A stretch of DNA of 62,659 nt from DATFMP01 sp035266845 (lineage in GTDB: Bacteria > SAR324 > JACQKK01), in NCBI GenBank assembly GCA_035266845.1, contig DATFMP010000053.1:1-62659 (forward strand), written 5' to 3'. Shown piece by piece: positions 1 to 8,714 of the stretch. Numbering within the stretch: position 1 is the stretch's first letter; every line of letters begins with the position of its first letter. A program made the position numbers and the translations under genes. Below the pieces are notes generated by a model. It was given only the letters and a program-made list of their open reading frames with translations. It searched no databases and had not been told where the DNA came from.

Positions 1-1047
1 CCGTTCACGGGCGCCGTAGCGGACCGCTACGGCACCGGCCGCGTGATCGCCGGGGGCGGCATCGTCTACGCGCTGGGGCTGTACCTGATGGCCCACAGCA
101 CGACACCCGGCTCGCTGATGCTCTCGGCCGGGCTGCTGATCGGGCTGGGCACCAGCGCCACGGGCTTCGGCGTGGTGCTGGGGGCCGTGGGGCGCCTCGC
201 CAGCGAGCGCCGGCGCAGCCTGTACCTGGGCATCGCCTCGGCCGGGGGCTCCATCGGCCAGTTCATCCTGGTGCCGCTGAGCCAGGGCTTCATCTCCGGG
301 ATGGGCTGGGTGAACGCCCTGGTGGTGGCGGGCGTCATTTCGCTGCTGATCGTGCCGCTGGCGCTGGTGCTGGTGGGCAAGGCGGAGCGGCCGGCGTTGG
401 GCACCGGCGTGGCCTCGCCGCTGGCGGCCTTCCGGCAGGCGGGGGCCCAGAAGCGCTACTGGCTGCTGTTCTGGGGCTTCTTCGTGTGCGGCTTCCACAT
501 CACGTTCATCGCCACGCACCTGCCGGCCTACCTGGTGGATCACCACGTGGCGCCCACCGTGGCGGCGGTGGCGCTGAGCTTCATCGGCCTGTTCAACATC
601 TTCGGCTCGCTCAGCTTCGGCTACCTGGGCGGGCGCTACAGCAAGCGCAAGATTCTCTGCGGCGTGTACCTGACGCGCGCGGCGATCATCACGCTGCTGC
701 TGGTGCTGCCCCTCTCCACATACACCGTGCTGGGCTTCGCGGCGGGGATGGGCTTCCTGTGGCTGGGCACGGTGCCGCTCACCAGCGGGCTGGTGGGGCA
801 GATGTACGGCGTGCGCTACATGAACACGCTGTTCAGCGTGGTCTTCCTGGGGCACCAGTTAGGCGCCTTCCTGGGCGTCTGGGCCGGCGGCGTGGTGTAC
901 GACCTGACGGGTTCCTACACGCTGGTGTGGATCGCCGCCATTGCGCTGGGCATCTTCGCCGCCGCCGTGCACTGGCCCATTGACGAGCGCCACGTGGACC
1001 AGATTCGCGCCGAGGGGCTGACGCCCACGCCGGAAGCCGCCGGCTGA
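1..1047 (+). CDS. MFS transporter, C-terminal part (5' end outside window)
   Basis: The frame is open from base 1, so the gene starts upstream; 348 residues are visible. The first residues contain the MFS loop 2-3 signature (ADRYG followed by GRV), and about ten hydrophobic helices follow, as expected for a 12-TM secondary transporter in the inner membrane. The stretch GGSIGQFILVPLSQ recalls the monocarboxylate/oxalate-formate type of MFS carriers, but the substrate cannot be read from sequence. The GTG at 43 lies inside the conserved loop and is not the start. It converges with the biotin ligase gene, leaving about 25 bp between the stops. Confidence 0.85.
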   Translation, partial: PFTGAVADRYGTGRVIAGGGIVYALGLYLMAHSTTPGSLMLSAGLLIGLGTSATGFGVVLGAVGRLASERRRSLYLGIASAGGSIGQFILVPLSQGFISGMGWVNALVVAGVISLLIVPLALVLVGKAERPALGTGVASPLAAFRQAGAQKRYWLLFWGFFVCGFHITFIATHLPAYLVDHHVAPTVAAVALSFIGLFNIFGSLSFGYLGGRYSKRKILCGVYLTRAAIITLLLVLPLSTYTVLGFAAGMGFLWLGTVPLTSGLVGQMYGVRYMNTLFSVVFLGHQLGAFLGVWAGGVVYDLTGSYTLVWIAAIALGIFAAAVHWPIDERHVDQIRAEGLTPTPEAAG

Positions 1048-1072
1048 ACGCGGCGCGGCGCCACGCGGGTGC

Positions 1073-1825
1073 TCACATCATCCACTCCAGCTCGCCGGAA
1101 ACCTGGATCACGGCCGAGCCGTCCGGCAGCCGCACGATCAGGTAGCCCTCCGGCGTGAGACCCTCCGGAATGCCCTCGCGCGGGCCCTGTTGTGTGGTGA
1201 AGCGCACGCGCTGCCCCTCCCCCAGCAGGCCGTAGCCGCGCCACTGCTCCAGCATCGCGGCCTTGTCGCCGGCGGCCAGCCGCTCCAGCAGGGCTTCCAG
1301 CCGCTCCAGCACAGTCTGCAGCAAGGCCTCCGGGTCCACGGGGCGGCTTGTCTCGTGGGCCAGCGTGGTCAGGTGCGCCTGCAGCTCCGCCGGGAAGTCC
1401 CCGGGGTCGCCCTGGCAGTTGATGCCGATGCCCACCACCAGCCGCGGCCGGCCCCCGGCACCCGAGCTGCCCTCCACCAGGATGCCGCAGACCTTGCGGC
1501 CGACCAGCATCACGTCGTTGGGCCACTTGAGGTCGGGCCGCACCCCCAGCTCCTCCTCGCACGCCTGAGCCACCGCCAGCCCGGCCAGCAGCGCCACCGC
1601 GGGGAAATCCGCGGTGGGGAATGGCGGGTGCAACACCACGGAGAACTGAAGCTGGCGGCCGGGCAGGGAGGCCCAGCGACGACCCATACGGCCGCGGCCG
1701 CCCGTCTGGTGCCGCGCCACCACCACCAGCCCGTGGCGCTCCAGGTAGGCCGGACGCTCCAGCACCAGCGAGTTGGTGGAGGCGACCTCCTCCAGGCGAA
1801 TGATCTCGTTACCGAGCGCAGGCAT
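1073..1825 (-). CDS. birA: Biotin--[acetyl-CoA-carboxylase] ligase, monofunctional
   Basis: 250 aa. It activates biotin with ATP to biotinyl-AMP and attaches it to the lysine of the biotin carboxyl carrier protein in the cytoplasm. The fingerprint GRGRMGRRW (biotinyl-AMP loop) lies near residue 45, and LKWPNDV, with the catalytic-site lysine, near residue 98. The protein begins directly with the catalytic domain (EVASTNS) and has no N-terminal winged helix, so it should be a ligase only and not the biotin operon repressor. It starts 13 nt after the gspK stop and is probably the last gene of the T2SS transcript. Confidence 0.9.
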   Translation of the reverse strand: MPALGNEIIRLEEVASTNSLVLERPAYLERHGLVVVARHQTGGRGRMGRRWASLPGRQLQFSVVLHPPFPTADFPAVALLAGLAVAQACEEELGVRPDLKWPNDVMLVGRKVCGILVEGSSGAGGRPRLVVGIGINCQGDPGDFPAELQAHLTTLAHETSRPVDPEALLQTVLERLEALLERLAAGDKAAMLEQWRGYGLLGEGQRVRFTTQQGPREGIPEGLTPEGYLIVRLPDGSAVIQVSGELEWMM

Positions 1826-1838
1826 GGCTGGAGCGGCC

Positions 1839-2972
1839 TCAGTTGACGGTTTCCCAGAGGATCTTGGGCGTACCCTTGGCGGTGCGCGTCTTGGGGTCGC
1901 GGGGTATGTTCAGCATCGCTTCCAATCGCGCCCGCACGCCCGCCACCTCCGTGACGATGCGAATGCGGTAGTACTGGTTGATCGTCGAGAACAGGTAGCT
2001 CTTGCCATAATTGCCCGTGAAGCCCTGGCTCTCCAGCGCCTGCTGGAGCGAATCGGGATCGTAGGTCTGGCGCTGACCATCCGCCGGCGCGAAAAAGTCG
2101 GCCAGTTGATCCGCCGACTGCGCATAGGGCGCGATCCCATTGATGATGTCCTCGTCGCCGCCGATCACGTTGGGGTCCTCCAGCCGCGTCGCCAGGAACG
2201 TGGCAATATGCTCATGGCTGGCCACGTTCACGTCGATACGCTCGGTGAAGCCGCTGTCCGCACCGGACACCGGGGGCAGGGCGGTCACCGTGGCCTCCCA
2301 CATGGCCCAGGGAATGCCGCTCTTCGCCACGCCGCGTACCAGGCGGATCTCCGTGAGACGGTCCAACGGGGCATTCTTAACATCGTAGGGCACGGGCAGG
2401 CCCAGGTAGGCATCCGCCTCGGCCCCGCGCACGGCGGGGAACTCAAGGTACTCATCGCTGTCGGCGTCGGTCCAGTCGTAGAGCGCGGCATACAGCCCCT
2501 CGATGGTCTCCACGGGCAGCGGGCTCGTGGCCTCCGGCGTGCCCTGCACGGGCACCTGCAGGCGCTCGAGGGTCTGCAGGAAGATCTGCCGGCGCTCCCG
2601 CTCCTGGGTCGTCCCGGGCCGCGTACCGGCGTTCTGGTTCAGGTTGAACAGCGGGTCCTGGGGCGTCACCTGCAGGCCCACCAGCAGGCCGTTGTTCCAG
2701 GGCACCGCGGCCACCTGCAGCAGCTTGGCAAGCTGGTCGTAGCCCTTGAAGAAGTTTACCTCATCCTGAAGCATGGCCACCTGGGTGGCCTTGAACACGG
2801 ATTTGGCCAGCATGCGCGCCTGCTGGGAGTCCTTGAAGGTGGTCATGCCCCGCAACTCCAGCCCCGTGGCGAAGAAGAACTCGCTCATAAAGTACGTGAG
2901 CAGCATCACCACCGTCAGCGCCATCAGCAGGGCGATGCCGCGCGGGCGGGCTCGGGGAACGGGGCGCATCAC
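1839..2972 (-). CDS. gspK: Type II secretion system minor pseudopilin GspK
   Basis: 377 aa, a usual size for GspK, the largest minor pseudopilin. GspK caps the pseudopilus tip together with GspI and GspJ. After a basic N-terminus, a prepilin-peptidase-like site RG/IALLMAL leads into a hydrophobic helix (about residues 12-32). The glutamate usual at position 5 of mature pilins is absent, which is typical of GspK. A large periplasmic domain follows. Its start codon overlaps the gspJ stop (ATGA), indicating translational coupling within the minus-strand gsp operon. Confidence 0.88.
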   Translation of the reverse strand: MMRPVPRARPRGIALLMALTVVMLLTYFMSEFFFATGLELRGMTTFKDSQQARMLAKSVFKATQVAMLQDEVNFFKGYDQLAKLLQVAAVPWNNGLLVGLQVTPQDPLFNLNQNAGTRPGTTQERERRQIFLQTLERLQVPVQGTPEATSPLPVETIEGLYAALYDWTDADSDEYLEFPAVRGAEADAYLGLPVPYDVKNAPLDRLTEIRLVRGVAKSGIPWAMWEATVTALPPVSGADSGFTERIDVNVASHEHIATFLATRLEDPNVIGGDEDIINGIAPYAQSADQLADFFAPADGQRQTYDPDSLQQALESQGFTGNYGKSYLFSTINQYYRIRIVTEVAGVRARLEAMLNIPRDPKTRTAKGTPKILWETVN

Positions 2973-3667
2973 AGCTTCAGGCTCGCGGGCAGGTTGAACT
3001 CCAGGGATTCGGACAGCTCACGGCCCTGCGCATCCTTGCGGGCGATGGTGAGCTTGATCGCGAGCGGCATGCGTGCGTTTTCCGGCTGGCGCGTGGAATC
3101 CCAGGCGTCCTGCCAGGGGGGCGGATCGGCGTTGAGGTCGGCCCCCTGGGCGAGGAATTGCACCTGGAAGTTCGTAATGTGGTCGGCCAATTGCACCGTC
3201 TGGCCACCGTCATCGATGTTGTCGTCGATGTAGAAGTCTTCCCGGCGTATCAGCACGAGATCCTTGCGGTCCTCGCTGGGCTGCACGTAATAGCCCACCT
3301 CGTGCAGATCGGGATCGTCCGCGTCGTCGATGCCGCGGTAGAAGCGGGCCGGGCGGGCAGTGTGAAACGAGATATGTGTGAACTGCTTGGTGCCCTCGAA
3401 GTGCTGCTCGGCGATGATGCCCGTGCGGAACTGGGTGCCCTTCTTCCAGTACTGCTCCAGCCACTGGGCGGACTGCAGATCGTCGGCCACCATGCGCATC
3501 AGCAGGCGCAACTCCTGCTGCTCGGTAAGCTGGTCGCTCAGGCGCACGGCCGGGCCGGAGATCTGGCCGAAGGCGCCGTAGACCAGCGTCATCACCAGCC
3601 CCAGCAGCAGCAGCGCGACCAGCAGCTCGATGAGCGTGAAGCCGCGGATCCTATTGCGACTGGACAT
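2969..3667 (-). CDS. gspJ: Type II secretion system minor pseudopilin GspJ
   Basis: 232 aa. It has the class III signal RGFTLIELLVALLLLGLV at about residues 8-26, with Glu5 of the mature protein present for methylation and assembly. A GspJ-sized periplasmic domain follows. GspJ joins GspI and GspK in the tip of the pseudopilus, which pushes substrates through the secretin. It overlaps gspI by 17 nt upstream and gspK by 4 nt downstream. Position in the operon (H-I-J-K) supports the assignment as much as the sequence does. Confidence 0.88.
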   Translation of the reverse strand: MSSRNRIRGFTLIELLVALLLLGLVMTLVYGAFGQISGPAVRLSDQLTEQQELRLLMRMVADDLQSAQWLEQYWKKGTQFRTGIIAEQHFEGTKQFTHISFHTARPARFYRGIDDADDPDLHEVGYYVQPSEDRKDLVLIRREDFYIDDNIDDGGQTVQLADHITNFQVQFLAQGADLNADPPPWQDAWDSTRQPENARMPLAIKLTIARKDAQGRELSESLEFNLPASLKL

Positions 3668-4106
3668 AGATCTGCGCCCGGTAGGACTGCGGCACGCCCC
3701 CTATGCTCCACGTCAGCTCCAGCAACACCTTGCGCACCGTGACGTTGGGGAACGGCTGCTCGTCGGCCACCTCCCGCCGCCAGGAATAGCCCGCCATGGG
3801 GTCGTCCGGCGGGAAATCCCCCTGTTGCACGGAGACCGACGGCGACGGGCTGCGCTCGATCCGCGCCAGCTCGTTGTTGGCGTAGATCATGGCTTTCCAC
3901 AGCCCGCGCGTGGACGTGTTGATCCGCACGGTGGAGATGAAGCTCTCGTAGAGCGTCACCAGGGTGATGGCCAGCACGGCCATCGCCACCAGCACCTCCA
4001 GCAGCGTGAAGCCGCGCCGGGCACGACCCAGCCGGAGGCGCAGGCGCGGCCACGGGCCGGGCCGGCGGCGGGCAACCACGCTCGGGGGCGGATCAGTGGT
4101 CCACAT
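3651..4106 (-). CDS. gspI: Type II secretion system minor pseudopilin GspI
   Basis: 151 aa from the ATG at 4106. The open frame extends further upstream (to 4214), but that part lies inside gspH and reads as a shadow. The ATG at 4106 gives a 14-nt overlap with the gspH stop, like the other junctions of this operon. The prepilin signal RRGFTLLEVLVAMAVLAI follows a basic stretch of about 30 residues, longer than usual. The short periplasmic domain contains SWRREV, common in GspI. GspI nucleates the minor pseudopilin tip complex with GspJ and GspK. Confidence 0.82.
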   Translation of the reverse strand: MWTTDPPPSVVARRRPGPWPRLRLRLGRARRGFTLLEVLVAMAVLAITLVTLYESFISTVRINTSTRGLWKAMIYANNELARIERSPSPSVSVQQGDFPPDDPMAGYSWRREVADEQPFPNVTVRKVLLELTWSIGGVPQSYRAQIYVQSQ

Positions 4107-4629
4107 GGCCGTCCAGCAGTTCGACGCGTCCGGTGAAGCCGGAGATGCGCAGGGTGTAGTCCTTGTCGTCCAGGCGGAAGTGCAGCAGGAAGGGGTCCAC
4201 ATAGCCCGACGCATCGATGACGATGGGCACGGGATCGGCCTCGTGGGTATCGTAGGTGTGACCCAGCAGCACCAGGTCCTGCACCACCATGCCGCTGGGG
4301 AAGCGGTGCGGCGCCAGCTCGCGCGGCTCCTGCACCGGGTCGTAGGTGCCCAGCTCGTTCTGCCGCTCGATCGAATAACGGCTCCCTTTCACGTTGAGCA
4401 TGAGCCGGTAGCGGGTGTTGGAGAGCACCGCCTCGTTGCGCAGCAGGCGGATCACCCCCGTGGTGTGGTTCACCTCCTGCTGCAGCGTGCTCTGCAGCAG
4501 ACTCTGGAATGCGGGCAGGGCGATCACCAGCACCACGGCCATCAGGGCCATCACCAGCAGCAGCTCGATGAGCGTGAAGCCCCCGGCCGCCGCCGGGCGG
4601 CTAGAGGTTCTTGCTGGAAATGTCCGCAT
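4093..4629 (-). CDS. gspH: Type II secretion system pseudopilin GspH
   Basis: 178 aa. The prepilin signal GGFTLIELLLVMALMAVV is at about residues 16-33, followed by a periplasmic domain that keeps GspH-like features (a LLRNEAVLSN helix, common to GspH/FimT). GspH is thought to sit at the interface between the tip complex and the GspG shaft. The start at 4629 overlaps the 3' end of gspG by 29 nt, so translation is probably coupled. Confidence 0.85.
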   Translation of the reverse strand: MRTFPARTSSRPAAAGGFTLIELLLVMALMAVVLVIALPAFQSLLQSTLQQEVNHTTGVIRLLRNEAVLSNTRYRLMLNVKGSRYSIERQNELGTYDPVQEPRELAPHRFPSGMVVQDLVLLGHTYDTHEADPVPIVIDASGYVDPFLLHFRLDDKDYTLRISGFTGRVELLDGHVDH

Positions 4630-5062
4630 CCAGGTCGGTGCCGCCCTCCTTCCCGTCGGCGCCCAGGGAGATGATGGTGTAGTCGTGGCCGTCGGAGATG
4701 TAGATGAAGTCGTGCTTCCAGCCGTCCTTGGGCACGTTGTTGCCGGTGATGTAGGGCCCCTGCCACTGTTCGGGGATGGTGCCCACCTCCGGCTTGGTCA
4801 GCAGCGCGGCCAGGCCCTGCTCCGTGGTGGGATAGGTGGAGTTGTGGAGGCGGTAGAGGCTCAGCGCCGATTCCAGCGACTTGATCTGGATGCGGGTGGC
4901 GTCCGCCTTGGCCTTCTCCGCCTCGCCGAGCAGCTGCGTGCCGACGATCCCGGCGATGAGCGCCAGGATGATCAGCACCACCAGCACCTCGATGAAGGTG
5001 AAGCCTTGCGGCCGGCCACGGCCGGCCCGGGCGCGTCGTGACAGGGGGTGCAGTGCGATCAT
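4601..5062 (-). CDS. gspG: Type II secretion system major pseudopilin GspG
   Basis: 153 aa from the ATG at 5062, which overlaps the gspF stop (ATGA); the frame is open to 5275, but that extension is gspF shadow. The prepilin signal QGFTFIEVLVVLIILALI is followed by the highly conserved GspG helix (DATRIQIKSLESAL, YRL..STYPTTEQGLAAL) and the C-terminal glycine-rich loop around DGWKHDF and SLGADGKEGG, which carries the calcium-binding residues. GspG forms the shaft of the pseudopilus. This is the most clear-cut gene of the operon. Confidence 0.95.
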   Translation of the reverse strand: MIALHPLSRRARAGRGRPQGFTFIEVLVVLIILALIAGIVGTQLLGEAEKAKADATRIQIKSLESALSLYRLHNSTYPTTEQGLAALLTKPEVGTIPEQWQGPYITGNNVPKDGWKHDFIYISDGHDYTIISLGADGKEGGTDLDADISSKNL

Positions 5063-6285
5063 TGTCCCACCAGTTGGTTGAGCTGGAGCATCGGAAGCAG
5101 CATGGAGACGACGATGAAGCCCACCAGCCCTCCCATGATGAGGATCATTACCGGCTCGAAGAGGGCCGTGGCCGAATCCATGGTAGCGGTCACCTCCTGG
5201 GCCAGCCGCGTGGCCACGTTCTCCAGCATAGCATCCAGGGTCGCCGTTTCCTCCCCGATAGCGATCATCTGACACAGATCCTCCGGGAACAAGGCCGTGC
5301 GCCGCATCGCCGCGGAAAGCTGCTGGCCCCGGTTCTGTATGTCAAAAATAACATCATGCATGGCGCGCAGATAGATGCCGTTCTCCAGTACCTCGCTGGA
5401 CACCTGCAAGGCGTGGTTCAGCTCCACCCCGCTGCGCAGCATGGTGGCCAGCGTCTCGCACAGGCGCTGCATGAGCAGCTTGCGGCGGAAGGTGCGCCAG
5501 ACCGGGATGGTGAGCTCCAGCCGATCCACCAGCGCGCGCCCTTTGGGGCTGCGCAGGAACCACGCGGAGCCCCACCCGGCACCCACGCCCAGCAGGATCA
5601 GCAGCCACCAGTAGTTGGCCACCGTATCGCTGATGGCGATGAGGATGCGCGTGGGCAGCGGCAGCACGCCGCCGAAGTTGGTGAACAGGCGGGTGATCTT
5701 GGGCACGATGAAGGTGACCATGAACGTCACCACGGCCATGCTGAACACCAGCATGAATACCGGATAGACGAGCGCCGAGGCGATCTTGGTGCGCAGCCGG
5801 TTGATGGTCTCGTAGTGTGCCGCCAGGCGGCCCAGAATGGTCACGATGGCGCCGCTGTTCTCGCCAGAGCGCACCATGTTCACCACCATGGCCGGGAAGA
5901 AGTGCGGGTGCGACTCCAGCGCATCGGCCAGGTAGGCCCCTTCCACCACACGCTCGCGCACGTCCGCCAGCACGGCCTGCAGCGCGGCGTTGGACGTCTC
6001 CGCCTGCACCATGCGCAACGCCGCATCGTAGGGGATGCTGGCCCCCAGCAGCGTGGCCAACTGGCGCAGGAAGGTGGCCAGATCGCGGCTGCTGATGCGG
6101 GCCGGGCGGCCAAAGCTGAACCAGCGCTTGACCTGCAGCGCGAAGGGCTGCGAAGCGCGCAGGCTCACCGGATAGATAGCGCGGCTGCGCAGCGTAGCCA
6201 TGGCCTCGCTTTCCGACGCGGCGTTCAGCGTACCCCGTGCCGGCTTACCCGCGGCATCCAGGGCCCGATAGGCGTAGATCGGCAC
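5059..6285 (-). CDS. gspF: Type II secretion system inner membrane platform protein GspF
   Basis: 408 aa, the family's usual length. It begins MPIYAYRALDAAGKPARGTL, the standard GspF/PilC start, and holds two repeated cytoplasmic helical domains (about residues 70-190 and 275-395) separated by membrane helices near 165-185, 215-240 and 375-400. GspF links the assembly ATPase to the growing pseudopilus. It begins 17 nt after mltG and overlaps gspG by 4 nt. Confidence 0.93.
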   Translation of the reverse strand: MPIYAYRALDAAGKPARGTLNAASESEAMATLRSRAIYPVSLRASQPFALQVKRWFSFGRPARISSRDLATFLRQLATLLGASIPYDAALRMVQAETSNAALQAVLADVRERVVEGAYLADALESHPHFFPAMVVNMVRSGENSGAIVTILGRLAAHYETINRLRTKIASALVYPVFMLVFSMAVVTFMVTFIVPKITRLFTNFGGVLPLPTRILIAISDTVANYWWLLILLGVGAGWGSAWFLRSPKGRALVDRLELTIPVWRTFRRKLLMQRLCETLATMLRSGVELNHALQVSSEVLENGIYLRAMHDVIFDIQNRGQQLSAAMRRTALFPEDLCQMIAIGEETATLDAMLENVATRLAQEVTATMDSATALFEPVMILIMGGLVGFIVVSMLLPMLQLNQLVGQ

Positions 6286-6302
6286 GGCTCGTTGCGAACC
6301 CG

Positions 6303-7334
6303 TCAGGATGAGTGCTTGCGGTACGGGCGGATCTGATACTTCCAGACCGCCCGCCGGTGGTCGCGATAGTCCTTGGTGAAGACGTGCGTGCCATCCCCCT
6401 TGGCCACGAAGAACAGGTAATCCACATCGGCCGGGGCCACGGCCGCATTGATGCTGGCGATGCCAGGGCTGGCGATGGGCGTGGGCGGCAGCCCCCGGAT
6501 CTTGTAGGTGTTGTAGGGCGTCTCCGTGATCAGGTCCACGTGCCGCAGGTTGCCGTCATAGTTGGCGAGCCCGTAGATCACGGTCGGATCGCTGGCCAGC
6601 CGCATGCGGGCCCGCAGCCGGTTGTGAAACACGGCGGAGATCAGCGGGCGCTCGGAGGGCACGGCCGTCTCCTTCTCCACGATGGAGGCCAGGATCAGCG
6701 CCTGGTAGGGCGTCATACCGACATCGCCGGCGCGCTGGCGCAGGACGGGCGCGGCGCGCACGTTGAACTCGTGCACCATCGCCATGATCACGGCGGCCTC
6801 CCCCACGCCCCGGTGAAAGAAATACGTCTCCGGGAACAGGAAGCCTTCCAGCGAAGGTGGCGTGTTCTGCACGGGCAGGGGCAGCGTGGCGATAAACCTG
6901 GGGTCGTGCGCCAGCGCCAGGAAGGCATCGGCGCGGCCAAGCTGCCGCTCCTCCACGCGCGCGGCGATCTCGGCCAGCGAGAAGCCCTCCGGCACGGTGA
7001 GCGAGACGAAGCGGGCGCGTCCGGAGACGAGCTCGTCCAGCAGATCGTTGGGCGTCACGGCGCCCTTCACGACGTATTGGCCCGCCTTGATGTTGGCGGA
7101 ATCCCCACGCAGGATGCCCAGCAGGGTGAACAGGTGCGGGTGGCGCAGCAGGCCCTTGCCGGCCAGTTCCCGCGTCACCTGGCGCAGGGTCTCTCCGGGG
7201 TGCACCTCGATCGACACGGGCTCGGTGGTTTCGATCCCCGTGCTGAACTGCCCGTAGAACACGAGCGCGCCCATGAACACCATCAACAGCACGAGCACGC
7301 TGCCGACCACGAGATATCCGGGCCGCCGTACCAT
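6303..7334 (-). CDS. mltG: Endolytic transglycosylase MltG (YceG-like)
   Basis: 343 aa. There is one N-terminal membrane helix (about residues 8-28), then a LysM-like region and the YceG catalytic domain. Family marks visible are LEGFLFPETY (about residue 165), ILASIVEKET with the catalytic glutamate, LASDPTVIYG, and SPYNTY/GLPPTPI-type motifs seen here as TPYNTYKIRGLPPTPI. MltG cleaves nascent glycan strands and ends peptidoglycan polymerisation. It overlaps gspN (ATGA) and precedes gspF by 17 nt, so it is embedded in the T2SS operon. It may open or trim the wall for the secretion machine; that is inference from position only. Confidence 0.92.
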   Translation of the reverse strand: MVRRPGYLVVGSVLVLLMVFMGALVFYGQFSTGIETTEPVSIEVHPGETLRQVTRELAGKGLLRHPHLFTLLGILRGDSANIKAGQYVVKGAVTPNDLLDELVSGRARFVSLTVPEGFSLAEIAARVEERQLGRADAFLALAHDPRFIATLPLPVQNTPPSLEGFLFPETYFFHRGVGEAAVIMAMVHEFNVRAAPVLRQRAGDVGMTPYQALILASIVEKETAVPSERPLISAVFHNRLRARMRLASDPTVIYGLANYDGNLRHVDLITETPYNTYKIRGLPPTPIASPGIASINAAVAPADVDYLFFVAKGDGTHVFTKDYRDHRRAVWKYQIRPYRKHSS

Positions 7335-8200
7335 CAGTTGGCTCCTCGTACTGGCAAGACCTGAGGCCTTCCCACTGTACCGCTAAGACTCACCGCCACC
7401 CGGCCCCGGTTCAGAAAACTTTGCACGATCGGGCGCAGATCGCCCAGTTGCGCCAGCCACGTATCGCGAAACACCGTCGTAACGCGCAGCGCGAGCAGAG
7501 AGCTGCGTGGATCGCGCAGGTTGGGCGTGATGGTGCCCTGGGCCGTCCCCTGCAGATCACCGCGGAACTCGAACTGGCGCAGGTTGACCGTGCGTCCCGT
7601 CTCCAGGGTCGCGCTGATGGCCTCCAAGCGTGTATCCGGCAGGGCCACGCCCGCCACCTTGACCCCGCTCACCGAGACGTTCTGGCCCGTCAGCCGCAGT
7701 TCGCCATCGGGCAGGCTCGCACCCGCCTGGGCGGCGGCATCCATGATGAAGTGCCCCTGCACCGCCAGATCGCCCCCGACGGCGATGGGGTTCAGCACGG
7801 CGGGCAGCGGCACGGTGGCCATGTCCACCCGTCCGGACAGGCGGGCCTCGCCGCCCAGCGCCCAGGGCAGGAAGGCATCCACGCGGCCGCCCTTGCCGAT
7901 AACCCCCGTGGCCGGCAGACCGCGGATCAGGCGCCAGGTGATGGGGATGGAGAAATCCGTGACCGTGAACAGGGGCGCTGCCGCGGGATTGTCCCGCCGG
8001 CGCAGCTCCGCCCGCGCCACGTACAGCCCGTTCCAGTGCAACTCCGCGGGTGTCAGCACCAGGTCGAAGCCCTCGTGCCGATTGACCTGCCGCTCGACAT
8101 AGTGCGAGACGCTCGCTCCGGGGAAGTTCAGCATCAGGCCGAGCCAGAAGGCCCCCAGGATGACGACGATGACGAGAACGATGATGCCGAGCCGCTTCAT
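7334..8200 (-). CDS. gspN: Type II secretion system protein GspN
   Basis: 288 aa. It has an N-terminal anchor helix (about residues 5-25) and a long periplasmic, beta-rich domain resembling AsmA-like and GspN proteins (repeated short strands such as LRLTGQNVSVSG and VAVSLSGTVGRPQVLP). It matches the GspN type found in delta-proteobacterial and Leptospira-like T2SS better than the enterobacterial one. The place between gspM and mltG supports it. Function within the platform is poorly known. It starts 23 nt after gspM. Confidence 0.78.
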   Translation of the reverse strand: MKRLGIIVLVIVVILGAFWLGLMLNFPGASVSHYVERQVNRHEGFDLVLTPAELHWNGLYVARAELRRRDNPAAAPLFTVTDFSIPITWRLIRGLPATGVIGKGGRVDAFLPWALGGEARLSGRVDMATVPLPAVLNPIAVGGDLAVQGHFIMDAAAQAGASLPDGELRLTGQNVSVSGVKVAGVALPDTRLEAISATLETGRTVNLRQFEFRGDLQGTAQGTITPNLRDPRSSLLALRVTTVFRDTWLAQLGDLRPIVQSFLNRGRVAVSLSGTVGRPQVLPVRGAN

Positions 8201-8223
8201 AGAGCAGAGCAGACAGGAGGGGG

Positions 8224-8712
8224 CTATTGGCGAGCGAGGACACGCATGGAGAGTCGCAACAGATCCTTGTCGCGAAACGAGGGGCTGAGATCGAACTGGG
8301 CGATGATCAGCCGATAGTCGGCATTTTCCAAGGTGTACAACAAATTCACCATCTCGTCCAAAGTCAGGCGCTCCACCTTCACGTCCACGCCCTGCAGGCC
8401 GGCGTTGGTGTCCTGTGGCAGCGCATTGAGCTGGATACGGTCACGCAGACCCACGCCGTCCGCCAACTGCTCCACATAGCTGATGAGCGACCGGTTGCGC
8501 ACGGGCCGCTGGCGCGTAGCGGCCTGCTGCAGGTGGCGCAATTCGCCCGTGACCGCGGCGGCCTTCTGCAGCAGGGCCTCGCGCACCTCCACGCGGCTGC
8601 GCAGGTCGGCAATGCGCCCACGCAGGCCCTTCACGCCGAAGAACAGGCCCATGGCCACCAGCAGCGCCACCAGGAGGCCGATCAGCAGCTTCTCGCGGTC
8701 GGAGAGCACCAT
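8224..8712 (-). CDS. gspM: Type II secretion system protein GspM
   Basis: 162 aa from the ATG at 8712, 2 nt after the gspL stop. The reading frame extends to 9342 but is gspL shadow there. It has a short cytoplasmic tip, a membrane helix (about residues 9-27), a coiled-coil segment (about 30-65) and a C-terminal ferredoxin-like domain with the typical segment LTLDEMVNLLYTLEN. GspM partners GspL in the inner membrane and is homologous to PilO. The identification rests on topology, size and gene order. Confidence 0.82.
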   Translation of the reverse strand: MVLSDREKLLIGLLVALLVAMGLFFGVKGLRGRIADLRSRVEVREALLQKAAAVTGELRHLQQAATRQRPVRNRSLISYVEQLADGVGLRDRIQLNALPQDTNAGLQGVDVKVERLTLDEMVNLLYTLENADYRLIIAQFDLSPSFRDKDLLRLSMRVLARQ

Positions 8713-8714
8713 GC